Positions 16,390 through 24,847 of a DNA stretch of 64,000 nucleotides are shown here, one piece after another; position 1 is the stretch's first letter, and every line of letters starts with the position of its first letter. Below the pieces are notes generated by a model. The model was given only the letters and a program-made list of their open reading frames with translations. It did no database searches and had not been told where the DNA came from. This stretch comes from an uncultured Faecalibacterium sp. GTDB lineage: Bacteria; Bacillota; Clostridia; Oscillospirales; Ruminococcaceae. The translations under genes and the position numbers were made by a program. Location: the NCBI GenBank assembly GCA_937880095.1, contig CALFLK010000023.1:62001-126000 (forward strand), read 5' to 3'.

Positions 16390-18033
16390 ATGAAAAAAGT
16401 ATCCCGCCGTAATTTCCTTCGCGCACTGGGTCTGACAACCGCAACAGCGGCTACGACCTGTCTGCTGAGCAGCTGTGGCAGCTCGAATGCAGATAACACA
16501 GGCATGGACGGAACATCGAACGCAAAGCCCGGTGTTGTCAACATTGGCAGTACTGGTAGCTTGACCACGCTGAATCCCCTGTTGGTGGATGCCACATGGA
16601 TCAATATGTACGCTTGTATGCTGCAGTTCCGTCCGCTGGTTTCCATGCAGGATGGAGAGGGTTATGTGGGGGCATTGGCCGATTCGATTACCACAGAAGA
16701 TAACCTGACCTATACCATTCATCTGGATGACAAGGCAACTTGGAGCGATGGCACTCCGGTTTCTGCCGATGACCTGATTTATACGCTGTGGGCTTTGTCC
16801 AGCGCAAAGGTCGGTAACCTGACCATGTCGCTGGCGGCCGTAGAAGGTGTGGACGATACCATCGGCTACCGTGCCGAAGGTGTGGACACCCTGTCCGGCG
16901 TACAGAAAGTAGATGACAAGACGGTTTCGATCAAGTTTAAGTGGGCAATGAGCCCCAACGTGTTCAAGACCGGCTATGCACAGTATATTTATGTGGTGCC
17001 CAGCCATAAGCTGAGCCAGATCCCTGAAGATCAGCTGGCTACCACTGATTGGTTCAACGCACCGGAAGTGGTGTCTGGTCCGTATATTTGCACCGGCAAG
17101 GACAACGACCACTATGTGACCTATAAGGCAAACGAAGCCTACTGGCTGGGTGCACCGCAGATTCCGCTTTTGAATATAAAGATCGTGGACAGCGCACAGC
17201 TGCTCAGCGGTCTGCAGAGCGGTGAAATTGATGTTGTTCCGCCGCTGCTGGGTGTCATCAGCCAGGAGGACTACAACACGGTATTGTCCCTGTCCAATGT
17301 GGACGCAAAATACGGCGAGCGTTATGCAGCCGAGAGCCTGTTTATCAACTGCAAGAACATTCCCGAAAAGGAAATCCGTCAGGCACTGCTGTGTGGTCTG
17401 GATCGCACGGCAATCGTGGACGGCCTTTTGAATGGAGAAGGCGATTTGTACGATGGCTTTGCTGTTCCAGCTGGTCCGTACAACCGCGGTATGGAGCCTA
17501 CCGCATTTGATGCTGCGCGTGCAACTGAGCTGGTAGAAACCGCAAAAGCAAACGGCTGGGATTCCGGCAAGGTTTACCAGCTGTATCTGAACAGCGGTGA
17601 CAGTCTGCTGCTGCAGGCTGTTACGGTGGCACAGCAGTTCTGGAGTGCAGTCGGCATCCAAGTCGAACTGAATACCGTAGACCTGAGCACACTGATGAAT
17701 ACCTGCATCGAGGGTGGCGGCGATCTGTATGGTGTGCAGTACACCTACCCGCCCGCAGACCCTTCTTGGGACATCAACTGGGTTCTGCCCGCATGGTGCT
17801 TCTATGAAGACCCGATGGTTGCAGAAAATGTGAATGCCATGTGGAATGCAGCCGATGATGCAGCCTATGCAGATGCGCTGGCTGCCATCGACCAGAACAT
17901 GAAGGAGAACGTGCCTTTCATCAACCTGTACATCAACGGACCGCTGGGTGCAGTATCCAAGCGTGTACAGGGCGCACAGGTGCTGATGTATGGCTGCCTG
18001 AATAACGTGGAAACCTGGACGCTGGCAGACTAA
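16390..18033 (+). CDS. Oligopeptide/dipeptide ABC transporter substrate-binding lipoprotein with a Tat-type signal
   Basis: Extracytoplasmic binding protein of the SBP_bac_5 family (547 residues) that delivers peptides, or less likely nickel or other ligands, to the permease pair downstream. The N-terminus KKVSRRNFLRAL carries a twin-arginine motif (R6-R7) followed by a short hydrophobic stretch and the lipobox LSSC with Cys29. Family features are YTIHLDDKATWSDGTPVSADD and the late NTVDLSTLM region. Start taken at ATG 16390 after GAAAGGAA; an in-frame TTG at 16369 overlaps that site. A terminator-like hairpin follows the gene, which would allow more binding protein than transporter to be made. 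Confidence 0.92.
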   Translation: MKKVSRRNFLRALGLTTATAATTCLLSSCGSSNADNTGMDGTSNAKPGVVNIGSTGSLTTLNPLLVDATWINMYACMLQFRPLVSMQDGEGYVGALADSITTEDNLTYTIHLDDKATWSDGTPVSADDLIYTLWALSSAKVGNLTMSLAAVEGVDDTIGYRAEGVDTLSGVQKVDDKTVSIKFKWAMSPNVFKTGYAQYIYVVPSHKLSQIPEDQLATTDWFNAPEVVSGPYICTGKDNDHYVTYKANEAYWLGAPQIPLLNIKIVDSAQLLSGLQSGEIDVVPPLLGVISQEDYNTVLSLSNVDAKYGERYAAESLFINCKNIPEKEIRQALLCGLDRTAIVDGLLNGEGDLYDGFAVPAGPYNRGMEPTAFDAARATELVETAKANGWDSGKVYQLYLNSGDSLLLQAVTVAQQFWSAVGIQVELNTVDLSTLMNTCIEGGGDLYGVQYTYPPADPSWDINWVLPAWCFYEDPMVAENVNAMWNAADDAAYADALAAIDQNMKENVPFINLYINGPLGAVSKRVQGAQVLMYGCLNNVETWTLAD

Positions 18034-18058
18034 GCCAGACCCCGGAACCATTTACCGC

Positions 18059-18098
18059 AGAAGACTGAACTTCCTGCAAAGGGGGTTCGGTCTTCTTG
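18059..18098 (+). terminator. Intra-operon (leaky) terminator after the binding-protein gene
   Basis: 12-bp stem AGAAGACTGAAC (18059-18070) with 18085-18096, then TTGT. A second perfect hairpin CGAGCTGC-GAAACG-GCAGCTCG (18127-18148) lies just before the next ribosome site. Confidence 0.65.
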
Positions 18099-18160
18099 TA
18101 TGACAGTAACAAGATAGAAAGGAAGACGAGCTGCGAAACGGCAGCTCGACAGGTGATTCT

Positions 18161-19150
18161 TTGGAGCATTTACTGGAAGTAAAAGATCTGGAAACGACTT
18201 TTACCGGGCATCGCAGTGCAGGTGCTGCGGTGGATCATATCAGCTTTTATGTGGATGCCGGCGAAACCGTGTGCATTGTGGGCGAATCCGGCTGCGGTAA
18301 GAGCGTCAGCAGCCTTTCGCTGATGGGTTTGCTGGGTCGCAACGGAAAGGTGACCGATGGTCAGGCTTTGTTTGATGGGCAGGATCTGATTGCCATGACA
18401 GAAAAGCAGCGCGACAAGGTGCGCGGTGCTGGCATTTCCATGATTTTTCAGGATGCGCTTTCGGCACTGAACCCGGTGTTTACCATCGGCAATCAGATGG
18501 TGGAGAGCATCCGTACCCATTTGTCGCTGGACAAAGCGGCAGCCCGTGCACGCGCATTGGAACTGCTGCAAAAAGTGGGTCTGCCTGACCCGGCGGCGAT
18601 TATGAAGAAATATCCCCATACGCTGTCTGGCGGTCAGCGTCAGCGTGTGATGATTGCAATGGCATTGGCCTGCGACCCGAAGCTGCTGATTGCAGACGAG
18701 CCGACCACTGCGCTGGATGTGACCATTCAGGCGCAGATCATGGCACTTTTGCGCAAACTGCAAAAGGAAACCGGCATGAGCATTCTGCTCATTACCCATG
18801 ATTTGGGTGTTGTGGCGCAGATGGCGGACCGTGTGCTGGTGATGTATGCGGGTCAGATTGTGGAAGAAGGCAGCGTCATGCAGCTGTTCGACAATCCCAA
18901 GCACCCATATACCCGTGCATTGATGAACAGCGTACCCACTTTGGACGACCCGGACCGCCGTCTGGATTCGATTCAGGGTACCGTGCCCGAACGTTACCAG
19001 CAGATTCAGGGCTGCCGTTTTGCTTCGCGCTGCCCGTATGCTGCGGTTACCTGTGAAAAGCCGCAGGCCATGTGTGAAATCGAACCGGGTCATCTGGTGC
19101 GCTGCAATTTGGTGTGCCCCTGCAAGAAAGAGGAGGCCGGCAATGTGTAA
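18161..19150 (+). CDS. oppD: Oligopeptide ABC transporter ATP-binding protein OppD/DppD
   Basis: 329 residues with Walker A GESGCGKSV (about 43-51), signature LSGGQRQRV, Walker B LLIADEPT, switch His in LLITHDLG and the C-terminal oligopeptide-transporter domain ending with four Cys (CRFASRCPYAAVTC...) that in this family can hold an Fe-S cluster. It powers import with its partner OppF. TTG start; AGGTG 5 nt upstream. The gene overlaps oppF by 8 nt. Opp and Dpp versions cannot be separated by sequence alone. Confidence 0.93.
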   Translation: MEHLLEVKDLETTFTGHRSAGAAVDHISFYVDAGETVCIVGESGCGKSVSSLSLMGLLGRNGKVTDGQALFDGQDLIAMTEKQRDKVRGAGISMIFQDALSALNPVFTIGNQMVESIRTHLSLDKAAARARALELLQKVGLPDPAAIMKKYPHTLSGGQRQRVMIAMALACDPKLLIADEPTTALDVTIQAQIMALLRKLQKETGMSILLITHDLGVVAQMADRVLVMYAGQIVEEGSVMQLFDNPKHPYTRALMNSVPTLDDPDRRLDSIQGTVPERYQQIQGCRFASRCPYAAVTCEKPQAMCEIEPGHLVRCNLVCPCKKEEAGNV

Positions 19151-20159
19151 AGAAAAAGAGCCGCTCCTGCGGGTAGAAAATCTGGTCAAATATTATCCCA
19201 TCAAGGGTGGTCTGCTGGGTCGTACCGTATCGCAGGTACACGCTGTGGATGATGTGTCTTTTACCATCAACGCAGGCGAAACGCTGGGTTTGGTAGGCGA
19301 ATCTGGCTGCGGAAAAAGTACCATCGGCCGCCAGCTGGCAGGTTTGGAAAAACCTACCAGCGGTAAGGTGTTTTATCAGGGTCAAGAGCTTTCCAAGCTG
19401 TCCGGCAAGGAAATGCGTTCCATTCGTACCCAGATTCAGATGGTGTTTCAGGACAACTATTCGGCCCTGAACCCTCGCAAAACGATTTTTAATATTTTGT
19501 CGGAGCCCATGCTGTATCATAAGCTGGTCACCCGCGCAACCGCAGAAAAGCGTGTGGATCAGCTGCTGGATATGGTTGGCTTGCCCAAGAGTGCAAAAGC
19601 CCGCTATCCCCACGAGTTTTCCGGAGGACAGCGTCAGCGTATCGGCATTGCCCGTGCGCTGAGCTTGGAGCCGAAGCTCATTATTTGTGATGAGCCGGTA
19701 TCCGCTTTGGACGTATCGGTGCAGGCGCAGATTTTGAATCTGTTCCGGGATTTGCAGAAAGAGCTGGATTTGTCTTATCTGTTTATCGGGCATGGTCTGG
19801 CTGCGGTGAATTATGTGTCTGACCGTATTGCTGTTATGTATCTGGGTCAAATCATGGAAATCGCTCCGGCAAAAGAATTGTTCGAGCATCCGCTGCATCC
19901 GTATACAAAGGCACTGTGCGAAGCGATTCCGCAGCCGAATCCGCATCTGCGCAGCGATGAAACCCAGCTGCTGACTGGTGAAATTGGTTCGGCAATCGAT
20001 CCGGGACCGGGTTGTCGTTTTGCGGCACGCTGCCCCTTTGCAAAAGAGAGCTGCCGCATGGCGCGTCCTGCATTGCATACGGTAGAAGGCAATGCGCAGC
20101 ATCTGGTTGCTTGTCCGGTGGTGTTGGATGCTCAAAATCACAAGGAGGGCCAGGAATGA
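19143..20159 (+). CDS. oppF: Oligopeptide ABC transporter ATP-binding protein OppF/DppF
   Basis: 338 residues; second ATPase of the importer. Walker A GESGCGKST, signature FSGGQRQRI, Walker B LIICDEPVSALD, and a C-terminal Cys-containing tail (CRFAARCPFAKESC). The first 40 residues, with LVKYYPIKGGLLGR, are typical of OppF rather than OppD. ATG at 19143 with AGGAGG in the end of oppD. In the loop after Walker B it reads FIGHGLAAV where most members have SHDL, so the switch His is retained in an altered context. Its stop overlaps the oppB start (ATGA). Confidence 0.93.
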   Translation: MCKEKEPLLRVENLVKYYPIKGGLLGRTVSQVHAVDDVSFTINAGETLGLVGESGCGKSTIGRQLAGLEKPTSGKVFYQGQELSKLSGKEMRSIRTQIQMVFQDNYSALNPRKTIFNILSEPMLYHKLVTRATAEKRVDQLLDMVGLPKSAKARYPHEFSGGQRQRIGIARALSLEPKLIICDEPVSALDVSVQAQILNLFRDLQKELDLSYLFIGHGLAAVNYVSDRIAVMYLGQIMEIAPAKELFEHPLHPYTKALCEAIPQPNPHLRSDETQLLTGEIGSAIDPGPGCRFAARCPFAKESCRMARPALHTVEGNAQHLVACPVVLDAQNHKEGQE

Positions 20160-21103
20160 CCAAATATATCCTGAAACGCATCATGGTGGCAATCCCGGTT
20201 CTGCTGGGCATTACCGTCATTGATTATATCCTGTGCAGTGCAGCAGGCAGCCCGTTGACCATGATGATGTCGGCGCGCACAACCGCTGAAGCACTGGCAC
20301 AGAAAGAGCTGGAACTGGGCTTGAACCAGCCGGTGTACATTCAATATTTCATCTGGCTGGGTCAGGTGCTGAAAGGCAATCTGGGCGTCAGCTTCAAGAC
20401 CTATGAAACGGTCACTTCCATGATTGCCAGCCGTATCGGACCCACGCTGCTGCTGATGGGTGTCAGCATGGTAGTCAGCCTGCTGATCAGTCTGCCCGCT
20501 GGTATTTACAGCGCTGTGCGCCAGTATTCCAAGGGCGATTACGCTGTGGTAGGTACTTCGTTTTTGTTTTCCAGCATTCCTAACTTTTTCCTGGCACTGA
20601 TTCTGATTTTCCTGTTCACAGTTGTGCTGGGCTGGCTGCCCAGCTCCGGTATGACCACGCTGGGTACAGGCGGTGGCGTGTGGGATGTCATCAAACACAT
20701 GATTATGCCGGTTCTGGTGTTGTCAGTAAGTTTGGCGGGTACGAATATCCGCTACTTCCGCAGCGCTATGCTGGAAATTTTGCAGAAAGATTACCTGCGT
20801 ACCGCACGCGCCAAGGGAATTGGACGATTCAAGGTCATCAATAAGCACGCCCTGCGCAATGCACTGCTGACAGTCATCACCGTGATCGGTACCGAGATTC
20901 CCATGCTGTTTGGCGGTTCCATTATCGTAGAGCAGGTATTTAGCTGGCCGGGTCTGGGTCTGATGACCATGAACGCCATTTCCAGCCGTGATTATCCGGT
21001 GATTATGGGTGTGTGTCTGTTCTCGGCGGTTGTTGTACTGCTGGGCAACCTGCTGACCGATATTCTCTATGCGGTGGCTGACCCCACCATCCATTTGCAG
21101 TAA
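20156..21103 (+). CDS. oppB: Oligopeptide ABC transporter permease OppB/DppB
   Basis: 315-residue inner-membrane permease with about six membrane segments and the EAA-loop region DYLRTARAKGIGRFKVINKHALRNA written here as DYLRTARAKG and KHALRNALL, which contacts the ATPases. N-terminal MTKYILKRIMVAIPVLLG is typical of the B subunit. Starts inside the oppF stop codon with AAGGAGG upstream, so translation is coupled. Confidence 0.93.
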   Translation: MTKYILKRIMVAIPVLLGITVIDYILCSAAGSPLTMMMSARTTAEALAQKELELGLNQPVYIQYFIWLGQVLKGNLGVSFKTYETVTSMIASRIGPTLLLMGVSMVVSLLISLPAGIYSAVRQYSKGDYAVVGTSFLFSSIPNFFLALILIFLFTVVLGWLPSSGMTTLGTGGGVWDVIKHMIMPVLVLSVSLAGTNIRYFRSAMLEILQKDYLRTARAKGIGRFKVINKHALRNALLTVITVIGTEIPMLFGGSIIVEQVFSWPGLGLMTMNAISSRDYPVIMGVCLFSAVVVLLGNLLTDILYAVADPTIHLQ

Positions 21104-21117
21104 GGGGGGGCAAACGA

Positions 21118-22047
21118 ATGATTTGGAATTTGAATCGCTTTGCCCGTACGGAGGAGCAAAAAGCCGCACAGCGTGCTATGGAGGATTCTACCATACCGCC
21201 CAGCGAAACCTATGTGCAGACAGTGTGGCGTCGCTTCCGCCGCCATAAGCTGGCGATTGCCAGTATGATTGTTTTGGCAGTCATCACGCTGCTGGCTTTG
21301 CTGGCTCCGTTGATTACGCCCTATGACCCTACTGCGATTACACCCCAATTTTCTGCACCGCCCAGCGCAGAGCACTGGCTGGGTACCGACCAGGTCGGCC
21401 GTGACGTTTTGTCCCGATTGCTGTATGCGACCCGTATCAGCCTGCTGGTCGGCGTGGTAACGGCAGTGGCATCTACCACGTTGGGTGTGGTGCTGGGTTT
21501 GATTTCCGGCTATTTTGGCGGATTTGTGGATATGCTGGTCATGCGCGTTACCGATATGGTAATGAGCTTCCCGTATATTTTGCTGGTTCTGGTAGCAGCT
21601 ACCGTATTCGAACCGGGTCTGGGGACGATTATCGGCATTCTGGTATTTGTGGACTGGCCCAGCGCAGCACGTTTGGTGCGCGGTAATGTGCTCAGCCTGC
21701 GGGAAACCAACTTTGTAAAGAGCAATGTGGTAGCCGGTATGCCCAAGCGGCATATCCTGCTGTCGGAAATTCTGCCCAACACACTGGCTCCCGTTTTGGT
21801 ATATGCCACCAATGTGACGGCACTTTCCATTCTGGATGAAGCAGCCCTTTCCTTTTTGGGTCAGGGTATCCGTGCGCCGCAGTCCAGCTTGGGCAATATG
21901 CTGAATGGCGCACAGAGCTTGAGCATTTTGACAGGCGAGCCTTGGTTGTGGATTCCGCCCGGACTGGTGCTGATCCTGATTGTGATTTCCATCAACTTTA
22001 TCGGCGACGCACTGCGTGACGCTATGGACCCCACCAGCAACGACTAA
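21118..22047 (+). CDS. oppC: Oligopeptide ABC transporter permease OppC/DppC
   Basis: 309-residue permease with a cytoplasmic N-terminal extension (about 45 residues), a first membrane segment at about 47-68, then PYDPT and HWLGTDQVGRDVLSRLLYATR, the hallmark of C subunits, and five further membrane segments. It pairs with OppB to form the translocation pore. GGGGGG ribosome site 8 nt upstream. Last gene of the operon. Confidence 0.93.
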   Translation: MIWNLNRFARTEEQKAAQRAMEDSTIPPSETYVQTVWRRFRRHKLAIASMIVLAVITLLALLAPLITPYDPTAITPQFSAPPSAEHWLGTDQVGRDVLSRLLYATRISLLVGVVTAVASTTLGVVLGLISGYFGGFVDMLVMRVTDMVMSFPYILLVLVAATVFEPGLGTIIGILVFVDWPSAARLVRGNVLSLRETNFVKSNVVAGMPKRHILLSEILPNTLAPVLVYATNVTALSILDEAALSFLGQGIRAPQSSLGNMLNGAQSLSILTGEPWLWIPPGLVLILIVISINFIGDALRDAMDPTSND

Positions 22048-22048
22048 A

Positions 22049-22088
22049 TAAAAACACCCCGCTGTACGATCACAGTGGGGTGTTTTTA
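22049..22088. terminator. Bidirectional terminator between oppC and udk
   Basis: 17-bp stem TAAAAACACCCCGCTGT (22049-22065) with 22072-22088. Both arms end in A/T tracts. Confidence 0.93.
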
Positions 22089-22129
22089 TTTGCAGTATCG
22101 TTGGCTTGATGCTTTACATCAAAATTGCA

Positions 22130-22753
22130 TCAAGCGTTGTTGCGCAGATGGTTTTCGATGTAGCGAACCAGCATTTCCAGTGCAGCAGCATTCTTGCCGC
22201 CCTCCGGCACAATTAGATTTGCTTTGCGCTTGGAAGGCTCTACAAAAGCCTCATGCATGGGCTTTACAGTGGTCAGATACTGGGTGATGACACTTTCCAA
22301 GGTACGACCACGCTCGTTTACGTCGCGCAGGATACGGCGCAGGATACGCACGTCCGCATCGGTGTCCACGAAAATGCGGAAGTCAAACATATCTGCCAGA
22401 CGAGGGTCCACAAACAAAAGGAAACCTTCTACAATGATGACGGGTGCGGGTTCGCAGTGAACAGTTGCCTCGGCGCGATTATGTACGGTATAATCATAAG
22501 TAGGGCATTCCACAGCGATACCGTTGCGCAGGTCGGTCAGCTGCTGGATCATCAGATCCGTATCGAAAGCATCAGGATGATCGTAGTTCAGCTGCGTGCG
22601 TTCCTCATAGGTCAGATCATCGTGCTGCTTGTAGTAGCTGTCGTGGGAAATCAGCAGGGTTTCGTTGGGTGCAAACTGTTCTTTCAGCCGATTTGCAAGT
22701 GTCGTTTTGCCGCTTCCGCTTCCACCGGCGATGCCAATGATAATCGTTTTCAT
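22130..22753 (-). CDS. udk: Uridine kinase
   Basis: Phosphorylates uridine and cytidine in pyrimidine salvage. 207 residues with the P-loop GIAGGSGSGKTT at about 7-18, DSYYKQ, NYDHPDAFD and the lid region RDVNERGRTLESV. Ribosome site AAAGGAGA. Single-gene unit, convergent with the peptide transporter and divergent from a C39-type gene. Confidence 0.96.
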   Translation of the reverse strand: MKTIIIGIAGGSGSGKTTLANRLKEQFAPNETLLISHDSYYKQHDDLTYEERTQLNYDHPDAFDTDLMIQQLTDLRNGIAVECPTYDYTVHNRAEATVHCEPAPVIIVEGFLLFVDPRLADMFDFRIFVDTDADVRILRRILRDVNERGRTLESVITQYLTTVKPMHEAFVEPSKRKANLIVPEGGKNAAALEMLVRYIENHLRNNA

Positions 22754-22796
22754 GTTGAGTCTCCTTTCGGCTGGGGAAATAATCTTTGTTGCAAAA

Positions 22797-22805
22797 AGTA
22801 TACCA
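22797..22805 (-). promoter_or_regulatory. Extended -10 promoter of udk
   Basis: Minus-strand TGgTATACT about 45 nt before udk; -35 position (TGGTAA) is weak. Confidence 0.5.
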
Positions 22806-22842
22806 CAGGCGGGCGACCTTTACCATGAAAGGAGTCGAAAAG

Positions 22843-23463
22843 ATGCCACATATTTTGCAAGTTCCGTATATCGATCAGACCGAGCGCTGGGTTTATGGCT
22901 GCGAGAGTGTTTCTGCGGTGATGTTGCTCCAGTATCTGGGAATTGAAATCGATCCGGATACCTTTATTGATACACATTTACCCCGTGGATGGTCCAAAGG
23001 GGAGGGTACTACTATGATAGCGCCGAACCCGACGGATTATTACATCAATGAACCCCGTGATCGTACAGGCTGGGGCTGTTATGCGCCTTGTATTGTAAAT
23101 GCCATCCAAAGTGTATTAACAGCGTTCGGCAAACAGGATGCTTACACGGTAGTGAACGAGACCGGAAAAACCGCCGAGCAGTTGTGCGAGGAATACATCG
23201 ATCAGGGAATGCCGGTGGTATTTTGGGCGACCTTGAACTTTGAACCCAGCGAAACGGTGAGCTGCTGGACATTGCCGGATGGTACGCCTTTTGTGTGGAA
23301 AGATCACGAGCATTGTCTTTTGCTGGTGGGATACGACGAGGAAAATTACTGGTTCAATGACCCGTGGGAAAACCATGGATGCTGCCCCTACCCAAAAGAT
23401 TTGGTAGAACAGCGGCATAGAGAACAGGACCTATATGCTGTCGCACTGCGGAAAAAAGGATGA
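22843..23463 (+). CDS. C39-like papain-fold peptidase family protein
   Basis: 206 residues resembling the Peptidase_C39_2 group: an N-terminal QVPYIDQTERWVYGCESVSA motif with the putative nucleophilic Cys (about 19), a Gly/Ser-rich mid region, and DHEHCLLLVGYDE (about 163-175) with the catalytic His followed by WFNDPW with the Asp. No signal peptide. ATG at 22843 with AAAGGAG 8 nt upstream. Members of this group are found alone or in secreted proteins; the substrate is unknown. It is the second C39-type protein of identical length in this window, but the two share only the catalytic framework. Confidence 0.75.
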   Translation: MPHILQVPYIDQTERWVYGCESVSAVMLLQYLGIEIDPDTFIDTHLPRGWSKGEGTTMIAPNPTDYYINEPRDRTGWGCYAPCIVNAIQSVLTAFGKQDAYTVVNETGKTAEQLCEEYIDQGMPVVFWATLNFEPSETVSCWTLPDGTPFVWKDHEHCLLLVGYDEENYWFNDPWENHGCCPYPKDLVEQRHREQDLYAVALRKKG

Positions 23464-23464
23464 G

Positions 23465-23502
23465 AAAAGGGAGAACGAATTTGCATTCGTTCTCCCTTTT
23501 TT
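23465..23502. terminator. Bidirectional terminator
   Basis: 16-bp stem AAAAGGGAGAACGAAT (23465-23480) with 23485-23500 and a loop of TTGC, between the C39-like gene and the convergent PTS gene. Confidence 0.93.
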
Positions 23503-23522
23503 GTGTTGATGTAAAATGGCAA

Positions 23523-24581
23523 TTACTGCAGCTTCAGGTCATCTTCTTTGATCCAGCCCAGCTTGCGCTCGATCTGGCAGAAAATGATGCTCAGAACAGC
23601 AGGCAGGACAAAGCAAATCAGGACCATACCCAGCCAGTCCATGCCGGTGATTGCAACCTTGGTACCGGCAGCAATATCATTCAGCCAGCCGGTATAAACG
23701 CCGATCTGACCAACCAGACCACAAGTACCCATGCCGGAAGCAATGGCAGCACCATTCATCTGCATATGGAACACGCAGGTAGCCAGAGGGCCGGTGATGG
23801 CACTTGCCAGCGTAGGAGCAATCCAGATGCGGGGGTTCTTGACGATGTTGCCCATCTGCAGCATACTGGTGCCCAGACCCTGGCTGACCAGACCGCCAAC
23901 GCCGTTTTCCTTATAGCTCATGGCAGCAAAGCCAACCATCTGTGCGCAGCAGCCTGCAACCGCAGCACCGCCAGCCAGACCGGTCAGACCCAGTGCGTGG
24001 CAGATAGCAGCAGAGGAAATGGGCAGCGTCAGTGCCATACCCATAACGACAGCAATCACAATACCCATCAAGAAGGGTGCCTGCTCGGTAGCCCAGCGAA
24101 TCAAAGTACCGACGCTGTCTGCGGCAGAACCAATGGGAGCAGCGATCAGGTAGGAAAGACCAACACCACAGATGATGGTGACCAGCGGAGTAACCAGGAT
24201 GTCGACCTTGGTTTCTTTGCTGACGATCTTACCCAGCTCAGCTGCCACAATGGCAATCAGCAAAACAGCCAGAGGACCACCGGTTCCACCCAGTGCGTTA
24301 GCGGTGTGGCCAACGGTAATCAGGCTGAACAGCACCAGCGGGGGGGCAGACAAAGCATAACCGATTGCACAAGCCATAGCGGGACCACTCATGCTCTGTG
24401 CATACTTGCCGATTTCAACAAGCATGGCAAGACCAAACTGTTCACCGGCGGTTTTGATAATGGTACCAATCAGCAGGCTGGCGAACAGACCCTGTGCCAT
24501 GGCGCTCATTGCATCGATAAAATAACGCTGTCCGGAAATAACAACATTTTTACGATGCAGAAATTGTTTCAATTTTTCCAT
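23523..24581 (-). CDS. PTS transporter subunit IIC-like permease (EIIC_2/PfoR family)
   Basis: 352 residues, almost entirely membrane-embedded with about nine or ten hydrophobic segments. GTGGPLAVLL, KVDILVTPLVTI, PISSAAICHALGLTGLAGGAA and QGLGTSMLQMGNIVKNPRIW are characteristic of the family that includes PfoR. These are stand-alone IIC domains; no IIA or IIB domain is fused or adjacent, so sugar phosphorylation by this unit is not assured and the substrate is unknown. Ribosome site GAGAGGAG. Confidence 0.85.
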   Translation of the reverse strand: MEKLKQFLHRKNVVISGQRYFIDAMSAMAQGLFASLLIGTIIKTAGEQFGLAMLVEIGKYAQSMSGPAMACAIGYALSAPPLVLFSLITVGHTANALGGTGGPLAVLLIAIVAAELGKIVSKETKVDILVTPLVTIICGVGLSYLIAAPIGSAADSVGTLIRWATEQAPFLMGIVIAVVMGMALTLPISSAAICHALGLTGLAGGAAVAGCCAQMVGFAAMSYKENGVGGLVSQGLGTSMLQMGNIVKNPRIWIAPTLASAITGPLATCVFHMQMNGAAIASGMGTCGLVGQIGVYTGWLNDIAAGTKVAITGMDWLGMVLICFVLPAVLSIIFCQIERKLGWIKEDDLKLQ

Positions 24582-24772
24582 GATGTACTCCTCTCAATAA
24601 AAACTCCAAACGATATGATAGCACGGAGGTGTCAAGACAGCAAGAGGGAAGTTACAAAATTGCAGAAAAATGAACTATTTGGACACAGTCCGACACGCAT
24701 CAACTGCATTTATGGATGAAGTATGAAACTTTTGAGAAATACAAGAAACAACTGGATTTTACACCGTAGGAT

Positions 24773-24781
24773 TGTTATAAT
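24773..24781 (+). promoter_or_regulatory. Extended -10 promoter of the GH25 gene
   Basis: TGtTATAAT, about 66 nt before the start. A -35-like TTGACA for the divergent PTS gene lies on the minus strand at 24635..24630, without a well-spaced -10. Otherwise 24582-24772 shows nothing definable. Confidence 0.55.
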
Positions 24782-24847
24782 TTTTGTAGTGTGTAATAAG
24801 GAAAATGGCGCCCTTTTAGGGTGTGGATAGAGAATTTGGAGGATCCC

